A stretch of 7,329 bases of DNA. It comes from Bacteroidota bacterium. Lineage in GTDB: Bacteria; Bacteroidota; Bacteroidia; Chitinophagales; Chitinophagaceae. The position numbers and the translations under genes were made by a program. Positions 1-5,954 of this stretch are shown one piece after another. The stretch is from NCBI GenBank assembly GCA_023392575.1, contig JAEVYV010000185.1, positions 1 through 7,329 of the forward strand, read 5' to 3'. Under the pieces are notes generated by a model, which was not told the origin of the DNA, did no database searches, and saw nothing but the letters and a program-made list of their open reading frames with translations. Each line of letters begins with the position of its first letter. Position 1 is the stretch's first letter.

Positions 1-1
1 C

Positions 2-817
2 CGTTATCCTCTGCACCGGTACGAAAGGGCGGCCAAGATTTTAAAAGAGCTGAGGAGCATTAAAACCAAGTACGAAATTGAAGTAACCCAAATTGCCATC
101 AACATTACCCACAATGCTTTTGTTCGGGTAATGAAGTTTGTCAAGCCCGGGGTGATGGAATACGAAATTGAAGCCGAGATCGTGCATTCGTTTTTATCGC
201 AGCGGGCAACCGGCGAGGCTTACGGAAGCATTATTGCCAGCGGTGATCGGGCCCGAACCCTGCACTATGTGTCCAACAACCAGGAGTGTAAAGACGGCGA
301 ACTGATATTGATGGATTTTGGCGCCTCATACGGCGGCTACAATGCCGATTTAACCCGAACCATTCCAGTGAACGGAAAGTTCAATCGCCGCCAAAAACAA
401 GTTTACAATGCTTGCTTGCACTTACACGAGTATTGCAAAAGCCTTTTAAAGCCGGGAATCACCATTGTTGATTACACCGAAAAAGTAGGCGAGGAAGCAA
501 CCCAACAGTTTTTAAAGATCGGGTTGTTGAAAAAATCCGATGTCAAAAATGAAGATCCGGAAAACCGGGCTTACCGTAAATATTTGTACCACGGCATTTC
601 CCACCACCTGGGTCTGGATGTGCACGACTTGGGCACCAGAACCGAACCCATTAAAGAAGGGATGCTGTTTACCATAGAACCCGGTATTTATATTGAGGAA
701 GAGCAAATGGGCATACGCATCGAAAACAACGTGTGGATCACCCGCAACGGAAACAAGGATCTGTTTGCCGGCATACCCATTACCGTGGAAGAAATTGAAG
801 CCGCCATGAAGAAATAA
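2..817 (+). CDS. pepP: Xaa-Pro aminopeptidase (M24B family), C-terminal part
   Basis: This is the 3' part of a cytosolic metallo-aminopeptidase that removes an N-terminal residue preceding proline. The frame is open from base 2, giving 271 residues of a protein usually about 430-460 long, so the N-terminal domain and start lie outside the window; the ATG at 131 is internal. The pita-bread catalytic fold is visible with all five expected metal ligands (fragment numbering): Asp105 in MDFGA, Asp116 in ADLTRT, His201 in HGISHHLGLDVHD, Glu226 in TIEPGIYI and Glu241 in IRIEN. His208 in the DVHD segment matches the second active-site histidine of E. coli AMPP. The N-terminal piece (RSIKTKYEIEVTQIA) is the usual linker into the catalytic domain. 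The gene stops with TAA, 76 bases before pssA and just ahead of a terminator hairpin. Family assignment is firm; the exact peptide specificity is inferred. Confidence 0.93.
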   Translation, partial: RYPLHRYERAAKILKELRSIKTKYEIEVTQIAINITHNAFVRVMKFVKPGVMEYEIEAEIVHSFLSQRATGEAYGSIIASGDRARTLHYVSNNQECKDGELILMDFGASYGGYNADLTRTIPVNGKFNRRQKQVYNACLHLHEYCKSLLKPGITIVDYTEKVGEEATQQFLKIGLLKKSDVKNEDPENRAYRKYLYHGISHHLGLDVHDLGTRTEPIKEGMLFTIEPGIYIEEEQMGIRIENNVWITRNGNKDLFAGIPITVEEIEAAMKK

Positions 818-825
818 CATACCCG

Positions 826-850
826 GCCCTTTCACCAAGGGCTTTCTTTT
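826..850 (+). terminator. Rho-independent terminator after pepP
   Basis: A perfect 6-bp stem GCCCTT/AAGGGC (826-831 and 837-842) with loop TCACC is followed by the T-rich run TTTCTTTT (843-850). It begins 8 bases after the pepP stop codon. It probably ends the pepP transcript and separates it from pssA. Confidence 0.75.
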
Positions 851-857
851 ATATTTG
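850..857 (+). promoter_or_regulatory. Candidate Bacteroidota -7 box for pssA
   Basis: TATATTTG is an exact match to the Bacteroidota -7 consensus TAnnTTTG. It lies 36 bases before the pssA ATG and overlaps the end of the terminator T-run. No good TTG -33 box sits about 19 bases upstream, because that space is the terminator stem, so this is a candidate only. Confidence 0.4.
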
Positions 858-893
858 CTGAATTACCAAACATTGCCTTAGGCCGCATCAGGA

Positions 894-1700
894 ATGAAAC
901 ACATACCCAACATTTTCACGTTAATCAATTTGCTCTTTGGTTGCATTGCCATTGTGCTCATTCTGCAAACCGGCGAAACCATTGTGGTGCTGGACCAGAT
1001 GGGGGCTTCGCAGGTTATGCTTCCGGAAAAGATCTGGCTGGGCTCTCTTTTTATTTTTGCCGCGGCGGTTGTTGATTTTTTTGATGGGTTTCTGGCCCGC
1101 CTGCTAAAGGCCGATTCCGAAAAAGGCAAGCAGCTCGATTCGTTGTGCGATGTGGTGAGCTTTGGGGTGGCGCCGGGCATGATCCTGTTTCAGCTTTTGC
1201 GCATTGGCTATGCCCGGGAGGAAAACGGTTTGGAGGTGTCCATGCTTGCGCTGTTGCCGGCCTTTATTTTTTCCTGTGCTGTGGCCTGGCGGCTGGCCAA
1301 GTTCAACGTCAGCACCAATCAAACTTATAATTTCTTGGGCGTGCCCTGTCCGGCGGCCGGATTGCTGATCGCCTCCTTTCCCCTCATCATTTGGTATCAG
1401 TACTTTGGTGTACAGCAATACTTCATTAATGTATGGTTGTTGTATGCCGTTATTTTGATCACCAGCTACCTGATGGTGAGCAACCATCGCTTCCTGGCCT
1501 TTAAGTTTGCCGACTATTCTCTACAAAACAACTTGCCCAAGTACCTTCTTCTTATTCTTTCCCTGGTTTGCATCCTTGTTTTAAAGTGGCTGGCGGCGCC
1601 GGTGGTGTTTATCCTCTATGTGATTTTTTCAGTCTTTGCCAAAGAGCCTGATTCCCTTTCCAGGGATGCGGACAAAACCACGCTGGATGTTACCGTGTAA
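894..1700 (+). CDS. pssA: CDP-diacylglycerol-serine O-phosphatidyltransferase
   Basis: This integral membrane enzyme transfers a phosphatidyl group from CDP-diacylglycerol to L-serine, making phosphatidylserine, the precursor of phosphatidylethanolamine. The protein has 268 residues. The CDP-alcohol phosphatidyltransferase signature DG-x2-AR-x8-G-x3-D-x3-D is complete: Asp64, Gly65, Ala68, Arg69, Gly78, Asp82 and Asp86. The N-terminus (KHIPNIFTLINLLFGCIAI) and the FLGVPCPAAGLLIAS segment near residue 147 are typical of type II bacterial PssA rather than PgsA. Hydrophobic segments lie near 8-25, 49-63, 88-103, 117-135, 152-170, 178-196 and 216-248, followed by a charged tail. The segment at about 26-47 between the first two membrane spans and the polar C-terminal tail account for a length somewhat above what I would expect. 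ATG at 894 is chosen because it starts the conserved N-terminus directly. The gene has its own promoter-like box and is flanked by gaps of 76 and 126 bases, so it may be monocistronic. Confidence 0.92.
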   Translation: MKHIPNIFTLINLLFGCIAIVLILQTGETIVVLDQMGASQVMLPEKIWLGSLFIFAAAVVDFFDGFLARLLKADSEKGKQLDSLCDVVSFGVAPGMILFQLLRIGYAREENGLEVSMLALLPAFIFSCAVAWRLAKFNVSTNQTYNFLGVPCPAAGLLIASFPLIIWYQYFGVQQYFINVWLLYAVILITSYLMVSNHRFLAFKFADYSLQNNLPKYLLLILSLVCILVLKWLAAPVVFILYVIFSVFAKEPDSLSRDADKTTLDVTV

Positions 1701-1759
1701 ATCCGGCAATGAAAAGCGGTAAAGTTGCTCCAATGCTTGCTTCGTCGGTTCTCTTTAAG

Positions 1760-1794
1760 CGAACTCCGAACTTCAGGTCCTAAACCTCGAACTT
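1760..1794. repeat. Three CGAACT repeats upstream of purS
   Basis: CGAACTC at 1760-1766 is followed directly by CGAACTT at 1767-1773, and CGAACTT recurs at 1788-1794. The starts are 7 and 21 bases apart, so copies two and three would sit on the same face of the helix. The array ends 5 bases before the purS -7-like box. It could be a regulator binding site, but no regulator is identified. Confidence 0.4.
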
Positions 1795-1799
1795 TTCCT

Positions 1800-1807
1800 T
1801 AGGTTTG
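1800..1807 (+). promoter_or_regulatory. Candidate Bacteroidota -7 box for purS
   Basis: TAGGTTTG matches TAnnTTTG exactly and lies 19 bases before the purS ATG, which fits a short leader. No convincing TTG -33 element is present. The AGGTTT part (1801-1806) also forms a perfect 6-bp inverted repeat with AAACCT at 1782-1787, with 13 bases between the arms. Confidence 0.45.
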
Positions 1808-1826
1808 CGCATAAATTTTCAGAAAA

Positions 1827-2084
1827 ATGAAGTTCTCCGTTCAGGTTAAAGTAATGCCGTTAAAAGAGTTGTTGGATCCCCAGGGAAAAGCCGTGATGAC
1901 GGGCCTTGGAAATTTGGGTTTGCAGAAGATCGAAGACGTGCGCATTGGTAAGAATATTTCGTTGCAAATAGAAGCCGCTTCGGAAGCAGAAGCCAAGCAA
2001 CTGGCCGAAGAAGCAAGTAAGAAATTGTTGGCCAATCCGGTGATGGAATATTTTGAAATTTCAGTGGCCGCCTCTAATTCCTAA
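1827..2084 (+). CDS. purS: Phosphoribosylformylglycinamidine synthase subunit PurS
   Basis: PurS is the small structural subunit of the three-part FGAM synthase (PurS, PurL, PurQ), which converts FGAR, glutamine and ATP to FGAM in purine synthesis. It has no catalytic residues; it bridges PurL and PurQ and supports ammonia transfer. The 85-residue length is the family norm. Family features seen are the KVMPLKELLDPQGKAV segment (residues 8-23), the NLGLQKIEDVRIGKNI strand region (29-44), a Glu/Ala-rich helix (49-66) and the KLLANPVMEYFEI end (66-78). ATG at 1827 begins exactly at the conserved MKFSVQVKV strand and is preceded by an A-rich leader. Neither purL nor purQ is adjacent, so the gene is an isolated subunit here. 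The gap to rsmI is 62 bases; cotranscription is possible. Confidence 0.9.
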   Translation: MKFSVQVKVMPLKELLDPQGKAVMTGLGNLGLQKIEDVRIGKNISLQIEAASEAEAKQLAEEASKKLLANPVMEYFEISVAASNS

Positions 2085-2146
2085 ACAGAGGTTGTCTGGC
2101 TCTGAAAGATGAATCATTCTTTCTTATTTAAGTATTTTGTTTGCTA

Positions 2147-2881
2147 ATGAGTAGTGCAAAGGATAAGGATAACCCTGAACTAAGCCTCTCCGCCGACCGG
2201 CGGAGGGCGGGGGGCTTGTACCTTGTTCCCACCCCTATCGGCAATTTAAAAGACATCACGCTTCGGGCATTGGAAGTGCTGCAGCAGGTAGATCTCATTC
2301 TGGCAGAAGATACAAGAACAACGTCCAAGCTCCTGAATCATTTTCAGATTCAAAAGCCGCTTTCGCCTTATCATCAGCATAACGAGCATAAAATACTGCA
2401 GCACTTAATCGACCAGTTGCTGGCGGGCAAGGTGATGGCCGTGGTTACGGATGCCGGCACACCGGGTATTTCCGATCCGGCTTTTTTGCTGGTTCGGGAG
2501 TGTATCAAAAACAACATCAGGGTAGAAACACTGCCCGGCGCTACCGCTTTTGTGCCGGCCCTGGTGAACAGCGGGCTAACCACCAACCGCTTTGCTTTCG
2601 AGGGCTTTCTTCCCCTCAAAAAAGGCCGGCATACCCTGCTGACCAAACTGGCCGAAGAAGAACGGACATTGATCTTCTATGAATCGCCCCTGCGGCTGGT
2701 CAAAACCTTGGCCGACCTGATGCAATACTTTGGCCCGGAGCGGCTATGCTGCGTGAGCCGTGAGCTGACCAAAATGTTCGAGGAGAACGCCCGGGGCAGT
2801 TTGCAGGAAGTACATGATTATTTCCGGCAAAAAACTGTTAAAGGCGAGATTGTGCTGGTGGTGCAGGGAAAGGAATCCTGA
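2147..2881 (+). CDS. rsmI: 16S rRNA (cytidine-1402-2'-O)-methyltransferase
   Basis: RsmI uses S-adenosylmethionine to 2'-O-methylate C1402 (E. coli numbering) in the ribosomal P site. The 244-residue protein has the tetrapyrrole-methylase-type fold: LYLVPTPIGNLKDITLRA (24-41), AEDTRTTSKLL (53-63), VVTDAGTPGISDP (99-111), LPGATAFVPALVNSG (129-143), FEGFLPLKKGR (151-161), FYESPLRLVKTL (177-188) and SRELTKMFEE (204-213). It is shorter than E. coli RsmI (286), mainly at the C-terminus. ATG at 2147 is preferred over the in-frame TTG at 2141. The first 23 residues are not part of the fold: they are low in conservation, Arg/Ser-rich, and partly encoded by a GC-rich palindrome (2185-2215). An in-frame TTG at 2216 directly before LYLVP is the alternative start and would remove the extension. 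Function is firm; the true start is uncertain. Confidence 0.92.
   Translation: MSSAKDKDNPELSLSADRRRAGGLYLVPTPIGNLKDITLRALEVLQQVDLILAEDTRTTSKLLNHFQIQKPLSPYHQHNEHKILQHLIDQLLAGKVMAVVTDAGTPGISDPAFLLVRECIKNNIRVETLPGATAFVPALVNSGLTTNRFAFEGFLPLKKGRHTLLTKLAEEERTLIFYESPLRLVKTLADLMQYFGPERLCCVSRELTKMFEENARGSLQEVHDYFRQKTVKGEIVLVVQGKES
2185..2215 (+). repeat. GC-rich palindrome with G-rich tail inside the rsmI 5' end
   Basis: A perfect 7-bp inverted repeat CTCCGCC (2188-2194) / GGCGGAG (2199-2205) has loop GACC and extends to 9 bp with one G-T pair. It is followed by the tail GGGCGGGGGGC ending at 2215. It lies wholly in frame in the non-conserved N-terminal extension of rsmI. Its palindrome-plus-tail layout resembles the element in rsmG at 5704-5738. 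It could be a dispersed palindromic repeat; copy number in the genome cannot be seen here. Confidence 0.6.
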
Positions 2882-2970
2882 TTTTGGGCTTTCGGAAAGC
2901 GCTATTTCCCGATATTTACGGTTAACGGTCTTATGATCCTCTATTTGAAAAGCATTAAAGAATAATCATA

Positions 2971-4905
2971 ATGATGAAAACGACTCTTTCGCTCTTTTTG
3001 ATGTTCCTGTCCTTTTCTGTTTTTGCACAGCCCGACCGGTGGCAGCAACGGGTAAAGTACACCATGAACATCGACATGAATGTGCAGACCAATCAGTACA
3101 AAGGCAAACAAACCGTGGAGTACTGGAACAATTCTCCCGATACCCTGCACCGGGTTTTCTTTCACCTGTACTGGAACGCCTTTCAGCCCGGAAGCATGAT
3201 GGACGTACGCAGCAGAAGACAAGGCAGCATCATATTAGGTAACCGAAACGGAAGGGAAGTTGCAGACTGGGATCCCCGTGTACGGGACCGCATTGCCAAC
3301 CTGAAGCCCGATGAAATTGGTTACGAAAATGTTTCTTCCATAAAAATGAATGGGCGTGTGCAAAAAACAAAACTGCACGAAACCATTCTGGAGGTGGTTT
3401 TGGATAAACCCATTCTTCCCAAATCAAAAGTTGTTTTTGACATGGACTGGGAAGCGCAGGTGCCTTTGCAGGTGCGCCGCAGCGGCCGCGATAATCCGGA
3501 CACCAAGGTGCGCTATACCATGACGCAGTGGTATCCCAAACTGGTGGAATACGACTATGAGGGCTGGCATCCCACGCCCTACGTGGGCCGTGAGTTTTAC
3601 GGCGTGTGGGGCGACTACGACGTAACGATCAACATTGACAAAAATTATATCATTGGCGGCACGGGCTACCTGCAAAATCCTAACTCCATTGGCTATGGCT
3701 ACGAAGAGAAGGGAGCCAAAGTAACCCGGCCGGCCGGGGAGAAATTAACCTGGAAGTTTGTGGCCCCCAACGTGCATGATTTTGCCTGGGCGGCAGACCC
3801 CGAATACAAGCACCTGAAACGGCAGATCAGCGGCGGCCCCACCATTCATGTGCTGTACAAAAACCCCGGGAACGATCCGGAAGAGGACGCCAAGTGGAAA
3901 GACATGGCCGATGCTGCGGTGGTGGTGTATCCTTTCATTAAAAAGAATTTTGGCGAATACCCCTACAAGCAGTATTCGTTTGTACACGGCGGCGACGGGG
4001 GCATGGAGTACCCGATGGCTACCATGCTGGTCAGCTCCAGCCTGGGCACGGCATTTCACGAGTGGATGCACAGCTGGTACCAAATGATGCTGGGCACCAA
4101 CGAGTCTTTGTATGCCTGGATGGACGAAGGTTTTACCGAATACGCTACCAACCTGGTAGAAGAATATTACCGCGAGCAGGTAACCCGGAAACGGCTGGCC
4201 AATAACCCGGCGGAATTGAGAAAGTCGGATTCCCTGGCCTTGAATGCAAAGCCCCTGTATCAAGCACCTAATTACAATGGTTATCTTTCCCTGGCAAGAA
4301 GTGGAAAAGAAGAGCCCATGACAACGCATGCCGATCATTACAACACCAATTACGCCTACAGCAATGCGGCTTATTCAAAAGGCGCCGTGTTTGTGGAGCA
4401 ACTGGGATACATTGTCGGCGCCCCTACCCGGGACAAGATTTTACTGGAATACTACCGGCAGTGGCGTTTCAAGCACCCCAACGCCAACGACTTTATTCGC
4501 ATTGCTGAAAAACTAAGCGGCATGCAACTGGACTGGTACAAAGAATACTGGGTGAATACCACCAAAACCATTGACTACAGCATTGACAGTTTGTGGGAAG
4601 CCAATGGCACCAACATCCGCCTGCGCAATATCGGCTTGGTCCCCATGCCCGTTGATGTAAAACTTACGTTTAAGGACGGCAGCAGCGAGTGGCATTATGT
4701 GCCCATGTATTTGATGTTTGGTGAGAAACCGGCCGAAGAGGGACAAGCACCGCGAAAAGTGTACGAAGCCTGGAAATGGACGCATCCGACCTATGAAATT
4801 AAAACGGATCGAAAGCTTACCGATATCACTTCTGTGGAAATTGATCCTTCGTACCGGATGGCCGATATCGACAGAAAAAATAACAGGTTGGAGCTGAAGT
4901 GGTAG
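2971..4905 (+). CDS. Secreted M1-family zinc metallopeptidase
   Basis: This 644-residue protein is probably an exported aminopeptidase. Residues 1-19 form a signal peptide (MMKTT, then a hydrophobic core ending SVFA) with likely cleavage before Gln20; the ATG at 2974 is an equally possible start. The M1 zinc site is exact: HEWMH at 363-367, 18 residues, then Glu386 in YAWMDEGFTEYA. His363, His367 and Glu386 should bind zinc and Glu364 act as base. GGMEYP (343-348) stands where the GAMEN exopeptidase motif is expected. Tyr468 in AAYSKGAVFVEQL is the likely transition-state tyrosine. Residues 20-280 form the beta-rich N-terminal domain, including MTQWYPKLVEYD (184-195); about 540-644 looks like a C-terminal beta domain. 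The MEY-to-HEXXH spacing (15 residues) is short against canonical PepN. No lipobox and no type IX secretion tail are evident, so periplasmic location is the simplest inference. Substrate is unknown. Confidence 0.9.
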   Translation: MMKTTLSLFLMFLSFSVFAQPDRWQQRVKYTMNIDMNVQTNQYKGKQTVEYWNNSPDTLHRVFFHLYWNAFQPGSMMDVRSRRQGSIILGNRNGREVADWDPRVRDRIANLKPDEIGYENVSSIKMNGRVQKTKLHETILEVVLDKPILPKSKVVFDMDWEAQVPLQVRRSGRDNPDTKVRYTMTQWYPKLVEYDYEGWHPTPYVGREFYGVWGDYDVTINIDKNYIIGGTGYLQNPNSIGYGYEEKGAKVTRPAGEKLTWKFVAPNVHDFAWAADPEYKHLKRQISGGPTIHVLYKNPGNDPEEDAKWKDMADAAVVVYPFIKKNFGEYPYKQYSFVHGGDGGMEYPMATMLVSSSLGTAFHEWMHSWYQMMLGTNESLYAWMDEGFTEYATNLVEEYYREQVTRKRLANNPAELRKSDSLALNAKPLYQAPNYNGYLSLARSGKEEPMTTHADHYNTNYAYSNAAYSKGAVFVEQLGYIVGAPTRDKILLEYYRQWRFKHPNANDFIRIAEKLSGMQLDWYKEYWVNTTKTIDYSIDSLWEANGTNIRLRNIGLVPMPVDVKLTFKDGSSEWHYVPMYLMFGEKPAEEGQAPRKVYEAWKWTHPTYEIKTDRKLTDITSVEIDPSYRMADIDRKNNRLELKW

Positions 4906-4919
4906 TATCTGAATCAGGT

Positions 4920-5059
4920 GTCTGAACCGGGATTTGGGTAGATTTTTAGGATTAACAGGAAATAAAAAGAGCCTTCCATTGTTGAAGGCTCTTCGTTTTA
5001 TGGAGAAAGTTTTCATCTCCTCATTAATCCTATCAATCTACCCCAATTCCCGTTCCGAC
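4920..5059. repeat. Long imperfect inverted repeat enclosing the convergent terminator
   Basis: The left arm (4920-4955) and the reverse complement of the right arm (5024-5059) are both 36 bases and agree at about 31 positions, with one gap on each side. Shared blocks, read on the plus strand of the left arm, are GTC, GAA, CGGGA, TTGGG, TAGATT and TAGGATTAA. The 68 bases between the arms contain the terminator hairpin. The outer end of the right arm takes in the last base of the rsmG stop codon; the left arm starts 14 bases after the peptidase stop. I see no coding capacity. The wording of the arms resembles dispersed intergenic repeats I recall from Bacteroidota genomes, but that is memory, not a search. 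Confidence 0.7.
4962..5000. terminator. Bidirectional rho-independent terminator between the peptidase gene and rsmG
   Basis: A perfect 10-bp stem AAGAGCCTTC (4967-4976) / GAAGGCTCTT (4984-4993) with loop CATTGTT is flanked by A-rich sequence on the left and CGTTTTA on the right. Read on the minus strand, the stem is followed by TTTATT, giving a longer U-run, so it should work best for rsmG and also serve the peptidase gene. Confidence 0.88.
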
Positions 5060-5772
5060 TATTTAGTCACGTACAACAAATACTTTTCTTTAAAGTATTC
5101 CTCCGAAAACAAGCTGTTGATCTCCACCATTTTTGGCCGGGCGCCGCTTTCAAAGATCTCCTGGGCCAGGTCGCCGCCTTTTAAGCAGATGAGCCCCGAT
5201 TGATAAATTTTTTCCACATTGTTTGCTGACAACTGCTTGTAGCTGGTATTTTTTAGTAGGGGCCTGCTCCATTGCAAAAGGTCTTTCAGCGGGGCCACCG
5301 CACGGCTTACGGCAAAATCAAATTTGCGGTTCTTGATTTCTTCGGCCCGGCTGTGTTGGGTGGTAACATTGGTGAGGCCAATGGCTTCTTTTACGGCGTC
5401 AATGATCTTTAGTTTTTTTGCAATGCTGTCCACCAAGTGAAATTGGACTTCCGGAAAGAATATGGCCAGCGGAACGCCGGGAAATCCACCTCCGGTACCA
5501 ATATCAACAATCTCTGTTCCGGCCGGAAAATCAAATACGGCAGCAATGCTCAGGGAGTGCAACACATGTTTTTCGTACAGGCTGTCAATATCCTTTCGGG
5601 AAATGACATTAATCTTTGCATTCCATTCTTTGTATAATCCTTCGAGTGCCTTGAACTGTTCTATTTGCTTTGGTGTAAAATCAGAAAAGTATTTCAAAAG
5701 GATGTCCCCCTGCCCCCCCGGAAGGGGGAAATCTGGGGTTGAACTGTCTTTATTTAATTCAGCGTTGTTCAT
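5059..5772 (-). CDS. rsmG: 16S rRNA (guanine-527-N7)-methyltransferase
   Basis: RsmG uses S-adenosylmethionine to methylate N7 of G527 (E. coli numbering) in the 530 loop of 16S rRNA. The 237-residue protein shows WNAKINVISRKDIDSLYEKH (50-69), the SAM motif VDIGTGGGFPGVPLA (89-103), the second-strand acidic residue in HLVDS (112-116), SRAEE (141-145), FDFAVSRAVAPL (151-162) and the LKGGDL strand (197-202). The usual protein begins at about ILLKYFSDF (24-32); residues 1-23 are an unconserved extension partly encoded by a G/C palindrome (5704-5738). ATG at 5772 is the only ATG upstream of the fold; an in-frame TTG at codon 26 is the alternative. The segment 174-193 before GLICLKGG looks slightly longer than usual. 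The gene ends at TAG, touching the inverted repeat, and uses the bidirectional terminator. A weak -7-like box, TTCCTTTG (5797-5790, minus), lies just upstream. Confidence 0.93.
   Translation of the reverse strand: MNNAELNKDSSTPDFPLPGGQGDILLKYFSDFTPKQIEQFKALEGLYKEWNAKINVISRKDIDSLYEKHVLHSLSIAAVFDFPAGTEIVDIGTGGGFPGVPLAIFFPEVQFHLVDSIAKKLKIIDAVKEAIGLTNVTTQHSRAEEIKNRKFDFAVSRAVAPLKDLLQWSRPLLKNTSYKQLSANNVEKIYQSGLICLKGGDLAQEIFESGARPKMVEINSLFSEEYFKEKYLLYVTK
5704..5738 (-). repeat. C/G-rich palindromic element inside the rsmG 5' end
   Basis: On the coding strand it reads CCCC, AGATTT, CCCCC, TTCC, GGGGGGG, CA, GGGGG, AC. The inner stem is 5 bp (5715-5719 with 5724-5728, loop of 4), and an outer C-run/G-run pair (5735-5738 with 5706-5710) can extend it. 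It encodes about residues 12-23 of RsmG (TPDFPLPGGQGD), ahead of the conserved fold. The tail GGGCAGGGGGAC parallels GGGCGGGGGGC in rsmI but is read in a different frame. Confidence 0.6.
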
Positions 5773-5829
5773 TGTTGTAAAAGAGAATGCAAAGGAACTG
5801 AATATTTGGGAGAGCTGGAATTAGTAGTG

Positions 5830-5841
5830 TTGTTTAAACAA
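5830..5841. other. 12-bp perfect palindrome in the glycosyltransferase-rsmG gap
   Basis: TTGTTTAAACAA is a perfect 12-bp palindrome 57 bases upstream of the rsmG start codon, within a 225-base gap (5773-5997) in which I see no gene or RNA. Its position suits a regulator binding site for rsmG. An A/T-rich palindrome of this length can also arise by chance. Confidence 0.35.
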
Positions 5842-5954
5842 TGCTGAATAAAGAACAAGGCGTTGAAGTGAGTGACACAACAAAAGCCTCATAGTAGAAA
5901 AGCTGCAGACTACCTAATTATCAACTTTATTCTAAGTGCTGATTGAGAGCAATA

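Noticed and set aside
2086..2122. CAGAG/CTCTG and AAAGATGA/TCATTCTTT hairpins after purS
   Set aside because: Short or bulged stems without a clean T-run; they may be chance, and purS-rsmI readthrough remains possible.
2141..2146. TTG at 2141 as the rsmI start
   Set aside because: It adds only two residues, and an ATG follows at 2147 in the same frame; no evidence favours TTG.
2888..2900. GCTTT-CGG-AAAGC hairpin after rsmI as a terminator
   Set aside because: The stem is only 5 bp with a 3-base loop and there is no T-run after it; too weak to call.
2940..2947. TCTATTTG as a -7 box for the peptidase gene
   Set aside because: It lacks the conserved A of TAnnTTTG and has no TTG at the right distance.
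3745..4338. 197-codon minus-strand open frame inside the M1 peptidase gene
   Set aside because: It lies fully antisense to a clear peptidase with an intact zinc motif and shows no recognisable domain; it is a by-product of codon bias.
4513..5016. Minus-strand open frame across the peptidase 3' end and the convergent gap
   Set aside because: It runs through the terminator hairpin and the inverted repeat and has no family resemblance.
4934..5203. Plus-strand 89-codon frame from the inverted repeat into rsmG
   Set aside because: It overlaps the terminator and the antisense strand of rsmG; no start signal or domain.
5462..5824. 120-codon plus-strand frame opposite the rsmG 5' half
   Set aside because: It is antisense to the conserved SAM-binding region of rsmG and has no recognisable protein content.
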